Part shown: positions 50,177-58,833 of the stretch, piece by piece
Numbering within the stretch: the first letter of the stretch is position 1
Layout of the letters: each line of letters begins with the position of its first letter
Source: Paenibacillus yonginensis
GTDB taxonomy: Bacteria; Bacillota; Bacilli; Paenibacillales; Paenibacillaceae
Direction of reading: 5' to 3'
Assembly: GCF_001685395.1 (NCBI RefSeq)
Contig: NZ_CP014167.1
Span: 620,001 to 684,000 of the forward strand
Length of the DNA: 64,000 bases
The notes under the pieces: model-generated
The model's database searches: none
What the model saw: the letters and a program-made list of their open reading frames with translations, nothing else
Told to the model about the DNA's origin: nothing
Program-made: the position numbers and the translations under genes

Positions 50177-52072
50177 ATGGATATTTTCGAACGAATAGCA
50201 GCCTATCGGGCAGAACATGACTCATTAGCATGGAGCGGCACGTTTAAGGAATATATCGAACTTTTGCGCAAAGATCCCAGACCGGCTATGACTGCGCATG
50301 CCCGGGTATATGAAATGATTCGTTCTTACGGGGTGGAGGAAGAGGGGGGACATAAAACCTACAAGTTTTTCGAGCAGGAGCTTTATGGGCTGAACCGTCC
50401 GCTGGAAAAGCTGGTAGAGGAATACTTCCATTCGGCGGCCAGAAGGCTCGACGTCCGCAAACGGATCCTCCTGCTGATGGGACCGGTCAGCGGCGGCAAA
50501 TCGACGCTGGTTACGCTGCTCAAACGCGGTTTGGAGCAATTTTCGAAGACGGACGCAGGGGCGGTTTATGCGATTGAAGGCTGCCCGATGCACGAAGATC
50601 CGCTGCACCTGATTCCCCACGAGCTGCGTCCGGAATTCGAGAAGGAATTTGGCATCCGGATTGAAGGCGAGCTTTGCCCGGTATGCCGCTTGAAGCTTGA
50701 TACGGAATACGGCGGGGACATCGAGAAGGTCCGCGTAGAACGCGTTATTTTGTCCGAATCCGCCCGGGTCGGCATCGGCACGTTCAGTCCGTCGGACCCG
50801 AAATCTCAAGATATCGCTGACTTGACGGGCAGCATCGACTTTTCGACAATTACCGAATACGGCTCGGAATCCGATCCGCGCGCCTACCGGTTCGACGGCG
50901 AACTTAACAAAGCGAATCGCGGCCTGATGGAATTCCAGGAGATGCTGAAATGCGACGAGAAATTCCTTTGGAATTTGCTGTCGCTGACCCAGGAGGGGAA
51001 CTTCAAAGCGGGCCGGTTTGCGCTGATCAGCGCGGATGAGCTCATTGTTGCCCATACGAATGAAGCGGAGTACAAAACATTTATAGCGAATAAAAAGAAC
51101 GAGGCCCTGCAATCGCGGATGATTGTCATGCCGATTCCTTATAACCTTAAGGTGTCAGAAGAGGAAAAAATCTACGCCAAGCTCATCTCGCAAAGCGATA
51201 TGAAACATATTCATATTGCCCCCCATGCGCTCAGAGCGGCAGCTACCTTCTCTATCCTAACCCGTCTGAAGGAGAGCAAAAAGCAGGGCATTGACCTGTA
51301 CAAAAAAATGCGCCTGTACGACGGCGAAGAGCTGGAAGGCTTCAAGGAAGCCGATTTGAAGGAGCTGCAGAACGAATATTTGGATGAAGGCATGTCCGGC
51401 GTCGATCCGCGGTATGTCATCAACCGGATTTCCAGCGCTCTGATCAAACAAAATCTGGATTCGATCAATGCGCTGGATATTTTACGGGCGATCAAGGACG
51501 GCCTCGACCAGCATGCTTCCATTACCAAAGAGGAACGCGAGCGTTATTTGAACTTTATTTCGATTGCCCGCAAGGAATACGACGAGCTGGCCAAAAAAGA
51601 AGTCCAGAAGGCGTTTGTTTATTCCTTTGAAGAGTCGGCCAAAACGCTGTTTGAGAATTACCTGGATAACATCGAAGCCTTCTGCAGCTGGACCAAAATC
51701 CGTGATCCGCTGACCGACGAGGAGCTTGATCCGGATGAACGCCTGATGCGTTCCATCGAGGAGCAAATCGGCATTTCCGAAAATGCCAAAAAGGCGTTCC
51801 GCGAAGAAATCATGATCCGCATCTCGACCTATTCCAGAAAAAACAGAAAATTCGAATACCATCACCATGACCGGCTGCGTGAAGCGATCGAAAAAAAGCT
51901 GTTTGCCGACCTGAAAGACATCGTCAAAATTACGACCTCGACCAAAACGCCGGATGAGACGCAGCTTAAGCGGATTAACGAGGTGATCAAACGGCTGGTT
52001 GATGAACACGGTTATTCTACGGTTTCCGCCAATGAACTGCTTCGTTATGTAGGTTCGCTGCTGAACCGTTGA
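50177..52072 (+). CDS. prkA: PrkA family serine protein kinase / AAA+ protein
   Basis: A 631-residue protein, the family's usual length. N-terminal AAA+ module with Walker A GPVSGGKST (residues 102-110), then EGCPMHEDPLHLIP, a CPVC pair, and FQEMLKCDEKFLWNLLSLTQEGNFK; the C-terminal domain is kinase-like in the family model. B. subtilis PrkA is made in sporulation and affects sigma K; E. coli YeaG acts in nitrogen stress. It belongs to a trio with YhbH and SpoVR, both encoded within 12 kb here but on the other strand. ATG 50177 follows AGGAGG. A weak sigma-E-like pattern (AATAAT, CATAGTTA) lies near 50053-50080. Confidence 0.95.
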   Translation: MDIFERIAAYRAEHDSLAWSGTFKEYIELLRKDPRPAMTAHARVYEMIRSYGVEEEGGHKTYKFFEQELYGLNRPLEKLVEEYFHSAARRLDVRKRILLLMGPVSGGKSTLVTLLKRGLEQFSKTDAGAVYAIEGCPMHEDPLHLIPHELRPEFEKEFGIRIEGELCPVCRLKLDTEYGGDIEKVRVERVILSESARVGIGTFSPSDPKSQDIADLTGSIDFSTITEYGSESDPRAYRFDGELNKANRGLMEFQEMLKCDEKFLWNLLSLTQEGNFKAGRFALISADELIVAHTNEAEYKTFIANKKNEALQSRMIVMPIPYNLKVSEEEKIYAKLISQSDMKHIHIAPHALRAAATFSILTRLKESKKQGIDLYKKMRLYDGEELEGFKEADLKELQNEYLDEGMSGVDPRYVINRISSALIKQNLDSINALDILRAIKDGLDQHASITKEERERYLNFISIARKEYDELAKKEVQKAFVYSFEESAKTLFENYLDNIEAFCSWTKIRDPLTDEELDPDERLMRSIEEQIGISENAKKAFREEIMIRISTYSRKNRKFEYHHHDRLREAIEKKLFADLKDIVKITTSTKTPDETQLKRINEVIKRLVDEHGYSTVSANELLRYVGSLLNR

Positions 52073-52102
52073 TTTCCAGGCAAGAGATTGGAAGGCAAGG
52101 AG

Positions 52103-52129
52103 GCCGGGGCAACCCGGTCTTTTTTTTTG
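52103..52129 (+). terminator. Terminator after prkA
   Basis: Stem GCCGGG / CCCGGT with a short loop, then nine T residues. Confidence 0.75.
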
Positions 52130-52162
52130 TGCCAGGCCAGAGTTAGGGATGGTGGTTTAGTC

Positions 52163-52206
52163 AAAAAAATAAACCTTGAGCTCCGGCTGGCACCGGTTCA
52201 AGGTTT
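52163..52206 (-). terminator. Terminator after the nucleotidyltransferase-like gene
   Basis: Stem AAACCTTGA / TCAAGGTTT; on the minus strand a T7 run follows. Lies about 100 bases beyond the gene's stop. Confidence 0.7.
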
Positions 52207-52304
52207 TGAGGCTGGAGGCATCGAGTTGGAGGGTATATTAAGAGGTTTGAATAACTGAACTGTATTTTGTGTCAAGTCGTGCCGGATTGTCCCTATCGGC
52301 GCCT

Positions 52305-52667
52305 TTATGGCGAGTTGTGCAGAACATATTCTTTCAGCGCCCGTTTGAATACATACTGCCGGGTTACAGGTTTCCGGTCATAAAGCAGCACGCCGCTGCT
52401 GACGATTTGCGCTTTGTGGGCAGGCAGCGCCTTGTTGAAATCGACGATCATGACCTCTCTGTCCAGAAATAAGGACAGCTCCCGGACGGCCTGGGCATGG
52501 GCTTCGGATGAAAGCGAGGAGTCGGATAAATAAGCAACGTTGACATTGCTGTCCTTCCAAAGCGACTGATTGGCTGCGGAACCGAACAGGACAACGGAAT
52601 AAGCTTGAAAATGACGGGCAAGACAGCGGACAATCTGAACTTTCTGTTCCTCGGTTAACCCGGCCAT
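52305..52667 (-). CDS. Nucleotidyltransferase-fold protein lacking the catalytic aspartates
   Basis: A 120-residue protein of the minimal nucleotidyltransferase shape: helical start, then VVLFGSAANQSLWKDSNVNVAYLSD, aligned with the family's GS...DxD strand, and a second strand-helix with FLDREVMIVDFNKA. The usual DxD metal site reads NVN, so catalysis is unlikely. Intact relatives are antitoxins of HEPN/MNT modules or general NTases, but no HEPN toxin gene is adjacent. ATG 52667 follows GAAGGAGTGG. The gene has its own terminator. It may be a regulatory or binding derivative. Confidence 0.6.
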   Translation of the reverse strand: MAGLTEEQKVQIVRCLARHFQAYSVVLFGSAANQSLWKDSNVNVAYLSDSSLSSEAHAQAVRELSLFLDREVMIVDFNKALPAHKAQIVSSGVLLYDRKPVTRQYVFKRALKEYVLHNSP

Positions 52668-52881
52668 AATTTCCACTCCTTCGTTTTCATCATTTCTTGC
52701 TTCTACCATATATAATTCCGGCTTCAATGTAAATAAATTTAACACAAAAAAGCGATTTGAATAATCTTTCACGGTCTAAATTACATTTATTAGAAAATAA
52801 AAGTGTTGATCGCTCTATTCTGTAATGAAAACAACTGAATTGTGAGAGGTTCGTGTCAGATAAAGGAGGATCTATGAACAC

Positions 52882-52910
52882 AAAAAAGCTGCAAGCTAAG
52901 CCTTGCAGCG
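52882..52910 (-). terminator. Terminator after the HEAT-repeat gene
   Basis: Perfect stem GCTGCAAG / CTTGCAGC, loop of six, T6 run on the minus strand. Confidence 0.85.
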
Positions 52911-52958
52911 TGCGAGCGATTTTGTATCCTAACGTGGTTCTCCTTCGTTAACTTCCCC

Positions 52959-53999
52959 TTACAGGAAAGTTTTTCTCCATTCCTCCAGCTGAGGCAAGTC
53001 CACTTCGTTCATAACGCAGTTCAGGTAAAGGGGTTCCCGCAAATCGAGATAATCGTCGTCATAGCCGGCTTCGATCAATTTGGCTATAACCGGGATGCTT
53101 TGCTTGGAGCCCATAAAGCACAGGCTGGCCGCCAGCTTAGTAGCATGCGTTAAGTTCCGTTCTTTCTTTAGGAGGGAAAGGACGGCGGATTCGGCGGAAG
53201 GGTCGCTTATTCGCCCAAGGCAGTCCGCAGCATACAGCTTGAAATAATCGTCCTGCTCTTTGGCGTAGCGTTCGGCAAGCCGGCTCACGACGTCCTCTGA
53301 TCCGATGCGGACCAAGGCGTCACACGCCTGCTCCGCCAGCAGGTCGTTGGTCGAGCCCAGATAGTCGATGAGCAGCGGCATGGCGGAAGCCAGCTTCATT
53401 TTCCCGGCCGCCTGCGTGTAATAAACCGACTCATAATTGGCCGTGTCCTCCGGATCGGCTTGCTCAAGCTTGCCGAGTACGTATTCGGAAGCCAATGCTT
53501 GTTTGGCGACGGCTTCATTCACCAGATAATCTAGATAGTCGTATTCCAGATCGTCGTATTCCAGTCCTCGGCTGGCCTCAATCATCTGCTGCAGCGTTTC
53601 GCGCAGCTGCTCAGGCTCCATCTGTCCGATGCGGACATGCTCTTCGGCTTTCACACCGGTTTCGTCCTGCAACGCCTGCAGCTCGCTCAGCACTTGCTCC
53701 AGAAGCGAAGGAGGGCTGCTTAGCAGGGCCTGCTGAATATGTAGGCGGCTGCTTCCCTTGAGGGAGCTTTTGGTCAGCAGCTTGGCCATTCGTCCAACCG
53801 TTTCGGCGGTTTGGGGAAATGCGGAGACCAGGTGAAGATAAATCCGGTCCGGTGTTAGGGAACCGGCGAGCTTGTCCAGCACACGTTCCATAATGCCATC
53901 CGTATAATTGAAGCTTTCGGCAAAATATTGGATTGCGCCGTTGCTGACAATATCGTCTTTATGCGTCAGGTAAGTTTTGACCTGTTCGGCTGTGTACAT
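52959..53999 (-). CDS. HEAT-repeat protein
   Basis: A 346-residue helical-repeat protein. HEAT/PBS-lyase-like units are clearest in the C-terminal half: MPLLIDYLGSTNDLLAEQACDALVRIGSEDVVSRLA, KLYAADCLGRISDPSAESAVLSLL and LAASLCFMGSKQSIPVIAKLI. The N-terminal half is helical but more diverged, and carries an Asp/Tyr-rich patch (EYDDLEYDYLDYL). Such proteins are scaffolds or peptide-binding factors. No enzyme motif. AAAGGAAT precedes ATG. It lies between the nucleotidyltransferase-like gene and spoVR, all on the minus strand but with separate terminators. Confidence 0.75.
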   Translation of the reverse strand: MYTAEQVKTYLTHKDDIVSNGAIQYFAESFNYTDGIMERVLDKLAGSLTPDRIYLHLVSAFPQTAETVGRMAKLLTKSSLKGSSRLHIQQALLSSPPSLLEQVLSELQALQDETGVKAEEHVRIGQMEPEQLRETLQQMIEASRGLEYDDLEYDYLDYLVNEAVAKQALASEYVLGKLEQADPEDTANYESVYYTQAAGKMKLASAMPLLIDYLGSTNDLLAEQACDALVRIGSEDVVSRLAERYAKEQDDYFKLYAADCLGRISDPSAESAVLSLLKKERNLTHATKLAASLCFMGSKQSIPVIAKLIEAGYDDDYLDLREPLYLNCVMNEVDLPQLEEWRKTFL

Positions 54000-54049
54000 A
54001 TCGTTTATATTCCTTTCTTATAAACAAGAGTAGGCCTATATTATATCAC

Positions 54050-54085
54050 ACAAAAAATCCTCCGGCTCAAACCGAAACGGAGGTG
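54050..54085 (-). terminator. Terminator after spoVR
   Basis: Stem CCTCCG / CGGAGG with a 12-base loop; on the minus strand a T6 run follows. Confidence 0.7.
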
Positions 54086-54135
54086 AGCTGAAGGATGGAG
54101 GAGGGGGAATGAGGTTTACCGCTTGGCTAAAAAAA

Positions 54136-55584
54136 CTACAGCATTTTGCGGTAATGTTTTTTGCCGTCGTAGCTGAACATGGCTTTCTGACCTTCGACAA
54201 CCGTCTCCAAATGGATCGGACGGCCCCACAGCGTATAGACATAGGGCAGGGTTCGCTCCAGGTATTTCAGGTCCAGCTCGATGCCCTCATAACGGTGCTG
54301 CAGCATCAGCTCGCCGGTGCGTTTGAAGTCGCCGTCTGTAACGACGATATAAGGACTGCCGCCGTTAACGCGGGAATATACGAGCTGATCGCGGATATTT
54401 TCCCAGGTTTTGTCGGTGATTTTCCACTCCGGCCCCTGCTTCTCAAACACATAAAGATCCAGATCTCTGACAAGCTCCTTGGTCAGATAATTGCGGAGGA
54501 AGGAGGTATCCATATCCAGTTCCCGCACCTCAAAAATTTTCTCCCGCCCTTTGCCCGGCTTGCGGCCAAGCCGGCTTTGCTCCTCTTCGGTCGGTTTATC
54601 CCAGCGCCGCTCGATATCCTCGAAGATTTTCAGACCTAAATAATAGGGATTTAAACTTTGGGTGGACGGCTGGACGACAGACGAATTCAGCTTGGCGTAT
54701 TCGATCGTCTCCTCGCTTGTCAGATCCAGCTCGCGCATGATCCGCTGATGCCAATACGAAGCCCAGCCTTCGTTCATGATTTTGGTCTCCATTTGCGGCC
54801 AGAAATACAGCATTTCATCGCGCAGCATCGTCATGATGTCACGCTGCCAATCCTCAAGCACCTCGGAATATTCCTGAATGAACCACATCAAATCCTTTTC
54901 AGGCTCGGGCGGGAAAGGAATACGAGCTGTTTCAGGGTCATCGGCAGCCGCTTGGGAGGCTTTGCGTTCATCCAGCGACCATAAATCATGGTATTCGCCT
55001 TCAAAGGCCGGTTCTTTGCTTTCCTGTTTGGCTTCTTTGATCTTCTGTTCCATATAACGGCGTTTATCTAGCTTGCGTGGTTTGATGATTTGGGGGTCAA
55101 CATGCTCCTGAATCGACAGGACGGCATCAATAAATTTTTCAACATTTTCGGCCCCGTAGGCTAATTCGTATTTGGCGATTCTCTCTGCCGTAGCGGACAT
55201 GCTTTCTACCATGTCTCGATTGGAAGCGGAGAAGCGGACATTGTTCTTGAAGAAGTCGCAGTGTGCAAGCACATGGGCCACGATCAGTTTATTTTGAACG
55301 AGCGAATTGCCGTCGAGCAGAAAGGCATAACAGGGGTTTGAATTGATGACGAGTTCATAAATTTTGCTTAAGCCAAGATCGTATTGCATCTTCATTTTAT
55401 TGAAGCTTTTGCCGAAGCTCCAGTGGCTGAAACGTGTCGGCATGCCATAAGCGCCAAAGGTGTATATGATGTCAGCGGGGCAGATCTCATAACGCATAGG
55501 GTAGAAATCAAGACCGAAGCCTTCGGCTATTTCGGTGATTTGATCGATCGCCCGTTCCAACAGGTTGATGTCATCCTGAATCAT
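54136..55584 (-). CDS. spoVR: SpoVR family protein
   Basis: A 482-residue soluble protein of the SpoVR family, needed for normal spore cortex formation in B. subtilis; the biochemical activity is unknown. Visible family blocks: [80 protein letters not shown] with conserved His/Glu residues suggestive of a metal site, and the C-terminal winged region. GGAGGG precedes ATG. It belongs to the PrkA-YhbH-SpoVR group; prkA is 2 kb away and yhbH 5 kb away. In many bacteria the three are adjacent. Confidence 0.95.
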   Translation of the reverse strand: MIQDDINLLERAIDQITEIAEGFGLDFYPMRYEICPADIIYTFGAYGMPTRFSHWSFGKSFNKMKMQYDLGLSKIYELVINSNPCYAFLLDGNSLVQNKLIVAHVLAHCDFFKNNVRFSASNRDMVESMSATAERIAKYELAYGAENVEKFIDAVLSIQEHVDPQIIKPRKLDKRRYMEQKIKEAKQESKEPAFEGEYHDLWSLDERKASQAAADDPETARIPFPPEPEKDLMWFIQEYSEVLEDWQRDIMTMLRDEMLYFWPQMETKIMNEGWASYWHQRIMRELDLTSEETIEYAKLNSSVVQPSTQSLNPYYLGLKIFEDIERRWDKPTEEEQSRLGRKPGKGREKIFEVRELDMDTSFLRNYLTKELVRDLDLYVFEKQGPEWKITDKTWENIRDQLVYSRVNGGSPYIVVTDGDFKRTGELMLQHRYEGIELDLKYLERTLPYVYTLWGRPIHLETVVEGQKAMFSYDGKKHYRKML

Positions 55585-55753
55585 TTTTGATCCCTCCGTA
55601 AGGACTTATTTGGTCTATTTATGTTTATGGACGGGAAGCCTTGATCATGACAAAGCCTTTGCTCCCATTCGGTGTAAATGAGGAAATGTAGTATAATCGT
55701 GAAGTCAAAGACTGCCTGACCGGCAGCAAACAGGAGAGAAGGAAGCGAAGGAT

Positions 55754-56272
55754 ATGGAGCGGACCCGAAAGTTCGTAAGAGAAACCCGCTGTTTTAAAAC
55801 GGCGAGAGTGTTTCCAAGTGACGTTAACAATCACAATACTTTGTTTGGCGGAAAATTAATGGCTTATATCGACGACATTGCTTCGATTGCGGCGGCTAAA
55901 TTTTGCAGGGCGAACACGGTGACAGCCTCGACCGACTCGGTCGACTTTCTGCACCCCATCGCTCCGGAGGATTCGGTGCTGCTGGAGGCGTTTGTGACCT
56001 GGTCAGGGCACAGCTCGATGGAGATTTTTGTGAAGGTCATTCGCGAGAATTTGAGAACCGGTGACAAAAGAATTGCCGCAACGGCATTTCTGACGTTTGT
56101 GGCGTTTGACGAGCAGGATCAAAAAATGCAGGTGCCGCTCATCGTTCCGGAGACGGAAGAAGAGGTCAAGCTGCACCAGACCGCTCCGGACCGGGCGGAG
56201 CAGCGCCGTTACCGCCGCGAGGCCAGCCGGGAGCTGGCTTCATTTCTGACAACGGATTATCCTTGGGAATAA
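55754..56272 (+). CDS. Hot-dog fold acyl-CoA thioesterase (YkhA-like)
   Basis: Hydrolyses acyl-CoA to free acid and CoA. The 172-residue protein has the signature NNHNTLFGGKLMAYIDDIASIAA with the active-site Asn/Asp, followed by TASTDSVDFLHPI and HSSMEIFVKV, as in the cytosolic acyl-CoA thioesterase family (B. subtilis YkhA). A C-terminal charged tail (PDRAEQRRYRREASRELASFL) is typical. GGAGAGAAGG lies upstream of ATG. It starts 170 bases from divergent spoVR. Confidence 0.9.
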   Translation: MERTRKFVRETRCFKTARVFPSDVNNHNTLFGGKLMAYIDDIASIAAAKFCRANTVTASTDSVDFLHPIAPEDSVLLEAFVTWSGHSSMEIFVKVIRENLRTGDKRIAATAFLTFVAFDEQDQKMQVPLIVPETEEEVKLHQTAPDRAEQRRYRREASRELASFLTTDYPWE

Positions 56273-56327
56273 ACAGCTCCAGCAGGAAACAGGAGAAAGT
56301 TGAAAATGTCAGGCAGGTGAAGTTTTT

Positions 56328-58655
56328 TTGTCATACGAAATCGCAATTTCCGTCAGGCCATTGGTCGAGTATGTCTACCGGAGCGGCAGCATCACGGGCG
56401 GCTTCCGGACTAATGCCACGATGCAGGAAGGCACCCGGATTCATCAGAGCATTCAGAAGACCTATGCCGAGACGGATCAGAAGGAACTGTTTCTGTCCGC
56501 TGAAATTCCTTATGGGGATTTGCTGTTCAAGATAGAGGGACGCTGCGATGGCCTTATCCAGCTTGATGGTCAATGGACGATTGACGAGATCAAATCTACG
56601 GCAGTGCCGCTGCAGGAATTGGAGGACGGTCTTCCGGTACATTGGGCCCAAGGGAAAATGTATGCCTACATGTATGCCAAGGCGGAGGGTCTGGCGTCCA
56701 TGCAGGTTCAGCTCACTTACGTGCGGACCGGAAGCGGAGAACAGAAGAAGCTGCTCGTTTCACAGGCTTTTGAGGAGCTGGAGGCTTATGCGTTTGAGGT
56801 CATTGCTGCTTATGCGCCATATGCGGAAATGCTGAGACGGCATGAAGAGGAACGGAACGGATCGATTGAGACGCTTCCTTTCCCGTTTCCGTCTTATCGT
56901 GCCGGCCAGCGAAAGCTTGCGGGGGCGGTGTACAAGACGATCCAGGAGGGTGCAGGGCTGATGGCCAAAGCGCCGACAGGCATCGGGAAGACAATGTCGA
57001 CTTTGTTCCCGGCCGTTAAAGCCATGGGAGCAGGCCATATTCGTAAAATTTTCTATTTAACAGCCCGAACCACAACGCGGGCGACGGCCGAAGAGGCTTT
57101 TGCCAGGATGCAGGCTCAAGGTCTTCATCTGAACTCGGTTACGATCACGGCCAAAGACAAGATTTGCTTTAAAGAAGAGGAAGCTTGTGATGCCGGACAT
57201 TGCAGCTTATGCGAAGGTTATTATGACCGGATCAATGAAGCGGTGCTGGATATTCTGGAGAATGAGACGATGATGACCCGGCCTGTCATTGAGGCTTACG
57301 CCCGGAAGCACCGGGTTTGTCCGTTCGAATATTCGCTTGATATCGCTTACGCCGCTGACGCGGTCGTTTGTGATTACAACTATATCTTTGATCCGCGTGT
57401 TTCCCTCAAGCGGCTGTTCGAGGAGCAGAAGAAACAAACGGCCGTGCTGGTGGACGAGGCCCATAATCTGGTTGACAGAGGCCGCAGCATGTTTTCCGCA
57501 GAGCTGATCAAATCGGTGTTCCTGAGCATCAAAAGCGAATATAAGGCGGCAAATGAGGGCCTTTCCCGAGCGGCCGGGGAGGTCAACTCCTTCCTGGCTG
57601 CGGTCAAGAACAACTGCAGCAGCGAAGGCCGCATCATTCAGGCCGAGCTGCCCGAGGAATTGATCACAAAGCTCGAGAAATTTGTGGAGACTGCTGAACT
57701 AGAACTGGCTGCAAACGGGGCGGGGGCGGCTTCCCAGGTTAGTCTTGAAGCTCAGGAAGAGCTGCTCAGCACGTATTTTATGGCGCAAAATTTTATCCGC
57801 ATGGCCAAGCTGTATGATGACCATTATTTAACTTATGCCGAAATCATTCGTACCGAATTCCGAATCAAGCTGTTTTGCCTCGATCCTTCTGAGCTGCTCC
57901 GCCAGGCCGGCAAAGGTTACCGCTCGATCATTTATTTCTCGGCCACTTTGTCTCCGATGAGCTATTACCGGGACATGCTTGGCGCGGATCAAGAAGATTA
58001 CACGCTCAGCATCCCTTCGCCGTTCCGTAAAGAACAGCTGGATGTGCGGCTTGTTCCGCTGTCGGTCAGATACAATGACCGGGAGAGCTCCAAAAGGGCG
58101 ATCGCCAGACTGCTCCAGCAGGTTTGCGAGGAGAGGAGCGGCGGCAATTTGCTTGTCTTCTTCCCTTCTTATTCATTTATGCAGGAAGTATACGATACGT
58201 ATGTACAGGAAGAAGGGAAAGGCGTGGACGTCGTTCTGCAGCAGTCCTCCATGTCGGAGGAGGAGCGGGAAACGTTTCTGTCGGGATTCCAGCCGAACCC
58301 TGAGCGGACGCGCCTTGGTTTTGCCGTACTGGGCGGCGTCTTCTCGGAAGGCGTGGATCTTCCCGGTGACCGGCTCGGAGGCGTAATCGTGGTCGGCACC
58401 GGTCTGCCGCAAATTGGGCTTGAGAACAATATGCTGCGGGATTATTTTAATCAGACGGGACGCAACGGGTTTAATTATGCTTATATCTTTCCGGGAATGA
58501 ACAAGGTGCTTCAGGCCGGAGGAAGGCTGATCCGGACCGAGCAGGACGAAGGGGTGCTGGTGCTGGTGGATGACCGGTTTGCCCAAGAGCCTTACCGTTC
58601 TCTGCTGCCTGAGGAGTGGCGGGAATATAAGCGGGTTCATCCGGCTTCGATTTGA
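56328..58655 (+). CDS. PD-(D/E)XK nuclease fused to an XPD/DinG-type helicase
   Basis: A 775-residue DNA repair-type protein. Residues 1 to about 165 form a Cas4/RecB-like nuclease module (His39 in RIHQSI, Asp74 in EGRCDG, E87-x-K89 in IDEIKS). The helicase begins near 195: Walker A APTGIGKT (215-222), DEAH box (376-379), and helicase motifs FSATLSP, VFSEGVDLPGDRL and QAGGRLIR. Cysteines 280, 287, 292 and 295 between the Walker motifs could bind the 4Fe-4S cluster of XPD-like helicases, giving 5'-3' polarity. Start TTG 56328 follows AGGTGAAG. Such fusions occur in other Firmicutes; the substrate is not known. Confidence 0.88.
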   Translation: MSYEIAISVRPLVEYVYRSGSITGGFRTNATMQEGTRIHQSIQKTYAETDQKELFLSAEIPYGDLLFKIEGRCDGLIQLDGQWTIDEIKSTAVPLQELEDGLPVHWAQGKMYAYMYAKAEGLASMQVQLTYVRTGSGEQKKLLVSQAFEELEAYAFEVIAAYAPYAEMLRRHEEERNGSIETLPFPFPSYRAGQRKLAGAVYKTIQEGAGLMAKAPTGIGKTMSTLFPAVKAMGAGHIRKIFYLTARTTTRATAEEAFARMQAQGLHLNSVTITAKDKICFKEEEACDAGHCSLCEGYYDRINEAVLDILENETMMTRPVIEAYARKHRVCPFEYSLDIAYAADAVVCDYNYIFDPRVSLKRLFEEQKKQTAVLVDEAHNLVDRGRSMFSAELIKSVFLSIKSEYKAANEGLSRAAGEVNSFLAAVKNNCSSEGRIIQAELPEELITKLEKFVETAELELAANGAGAASQVSLEAQEELLSTYFMAQNFIRMAKLYDDHYLTYAEIIRTEFRIKLFCLDPSELLRQAGKGYRSIIYFSATLSPMSYYRDMLGADQEDYTLSIPSPFRKEQLDVRLVPLSVRYNDRESSKRAIARLLQQVCEERSGGNLLVFFPSYSFMQEVYDTYVQEEGKGVDVVLQQSSMSEEERETFLSGFQPNPERTRLGFAVLGGVFSEGVDLPGDRLGGVIVVGTGLPQIGLENNMLRDYFNQTGRNGFNYAYIFPGMNKVLQAGGRLIRTEQDEGVLVLVDDRFAQEPYRSLLPEEWREYKRVHPASI

Positions 58656-58747
58656 AGCTGAAGCGGATACTGGACCGGATGCTGCCGGTGTCTGATGGGA
58701 TCTAATTGGATTCGCCATGCTTCCTAATGCTCCTGATATAAAACAAA

Positions 58748-58780
58748 AACCATGGCCCTGTTCATCAGGGCCATGGTTGG
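58748..58780. terminator. Bidirectional terminator between the helicase and peptide transporter genes
   Basis: 13-base stem AACCATGGCCCTG / CAGGGCCATGGTT, loop TTCAT, T tracts both ways. Confidence 0.85.
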
Positions 58781-58833
58781 TTTTGCTGCATTTCAAAGCG
58801 GTATTTTTTAATAGAGGGGCTGCTTTTATGCTT

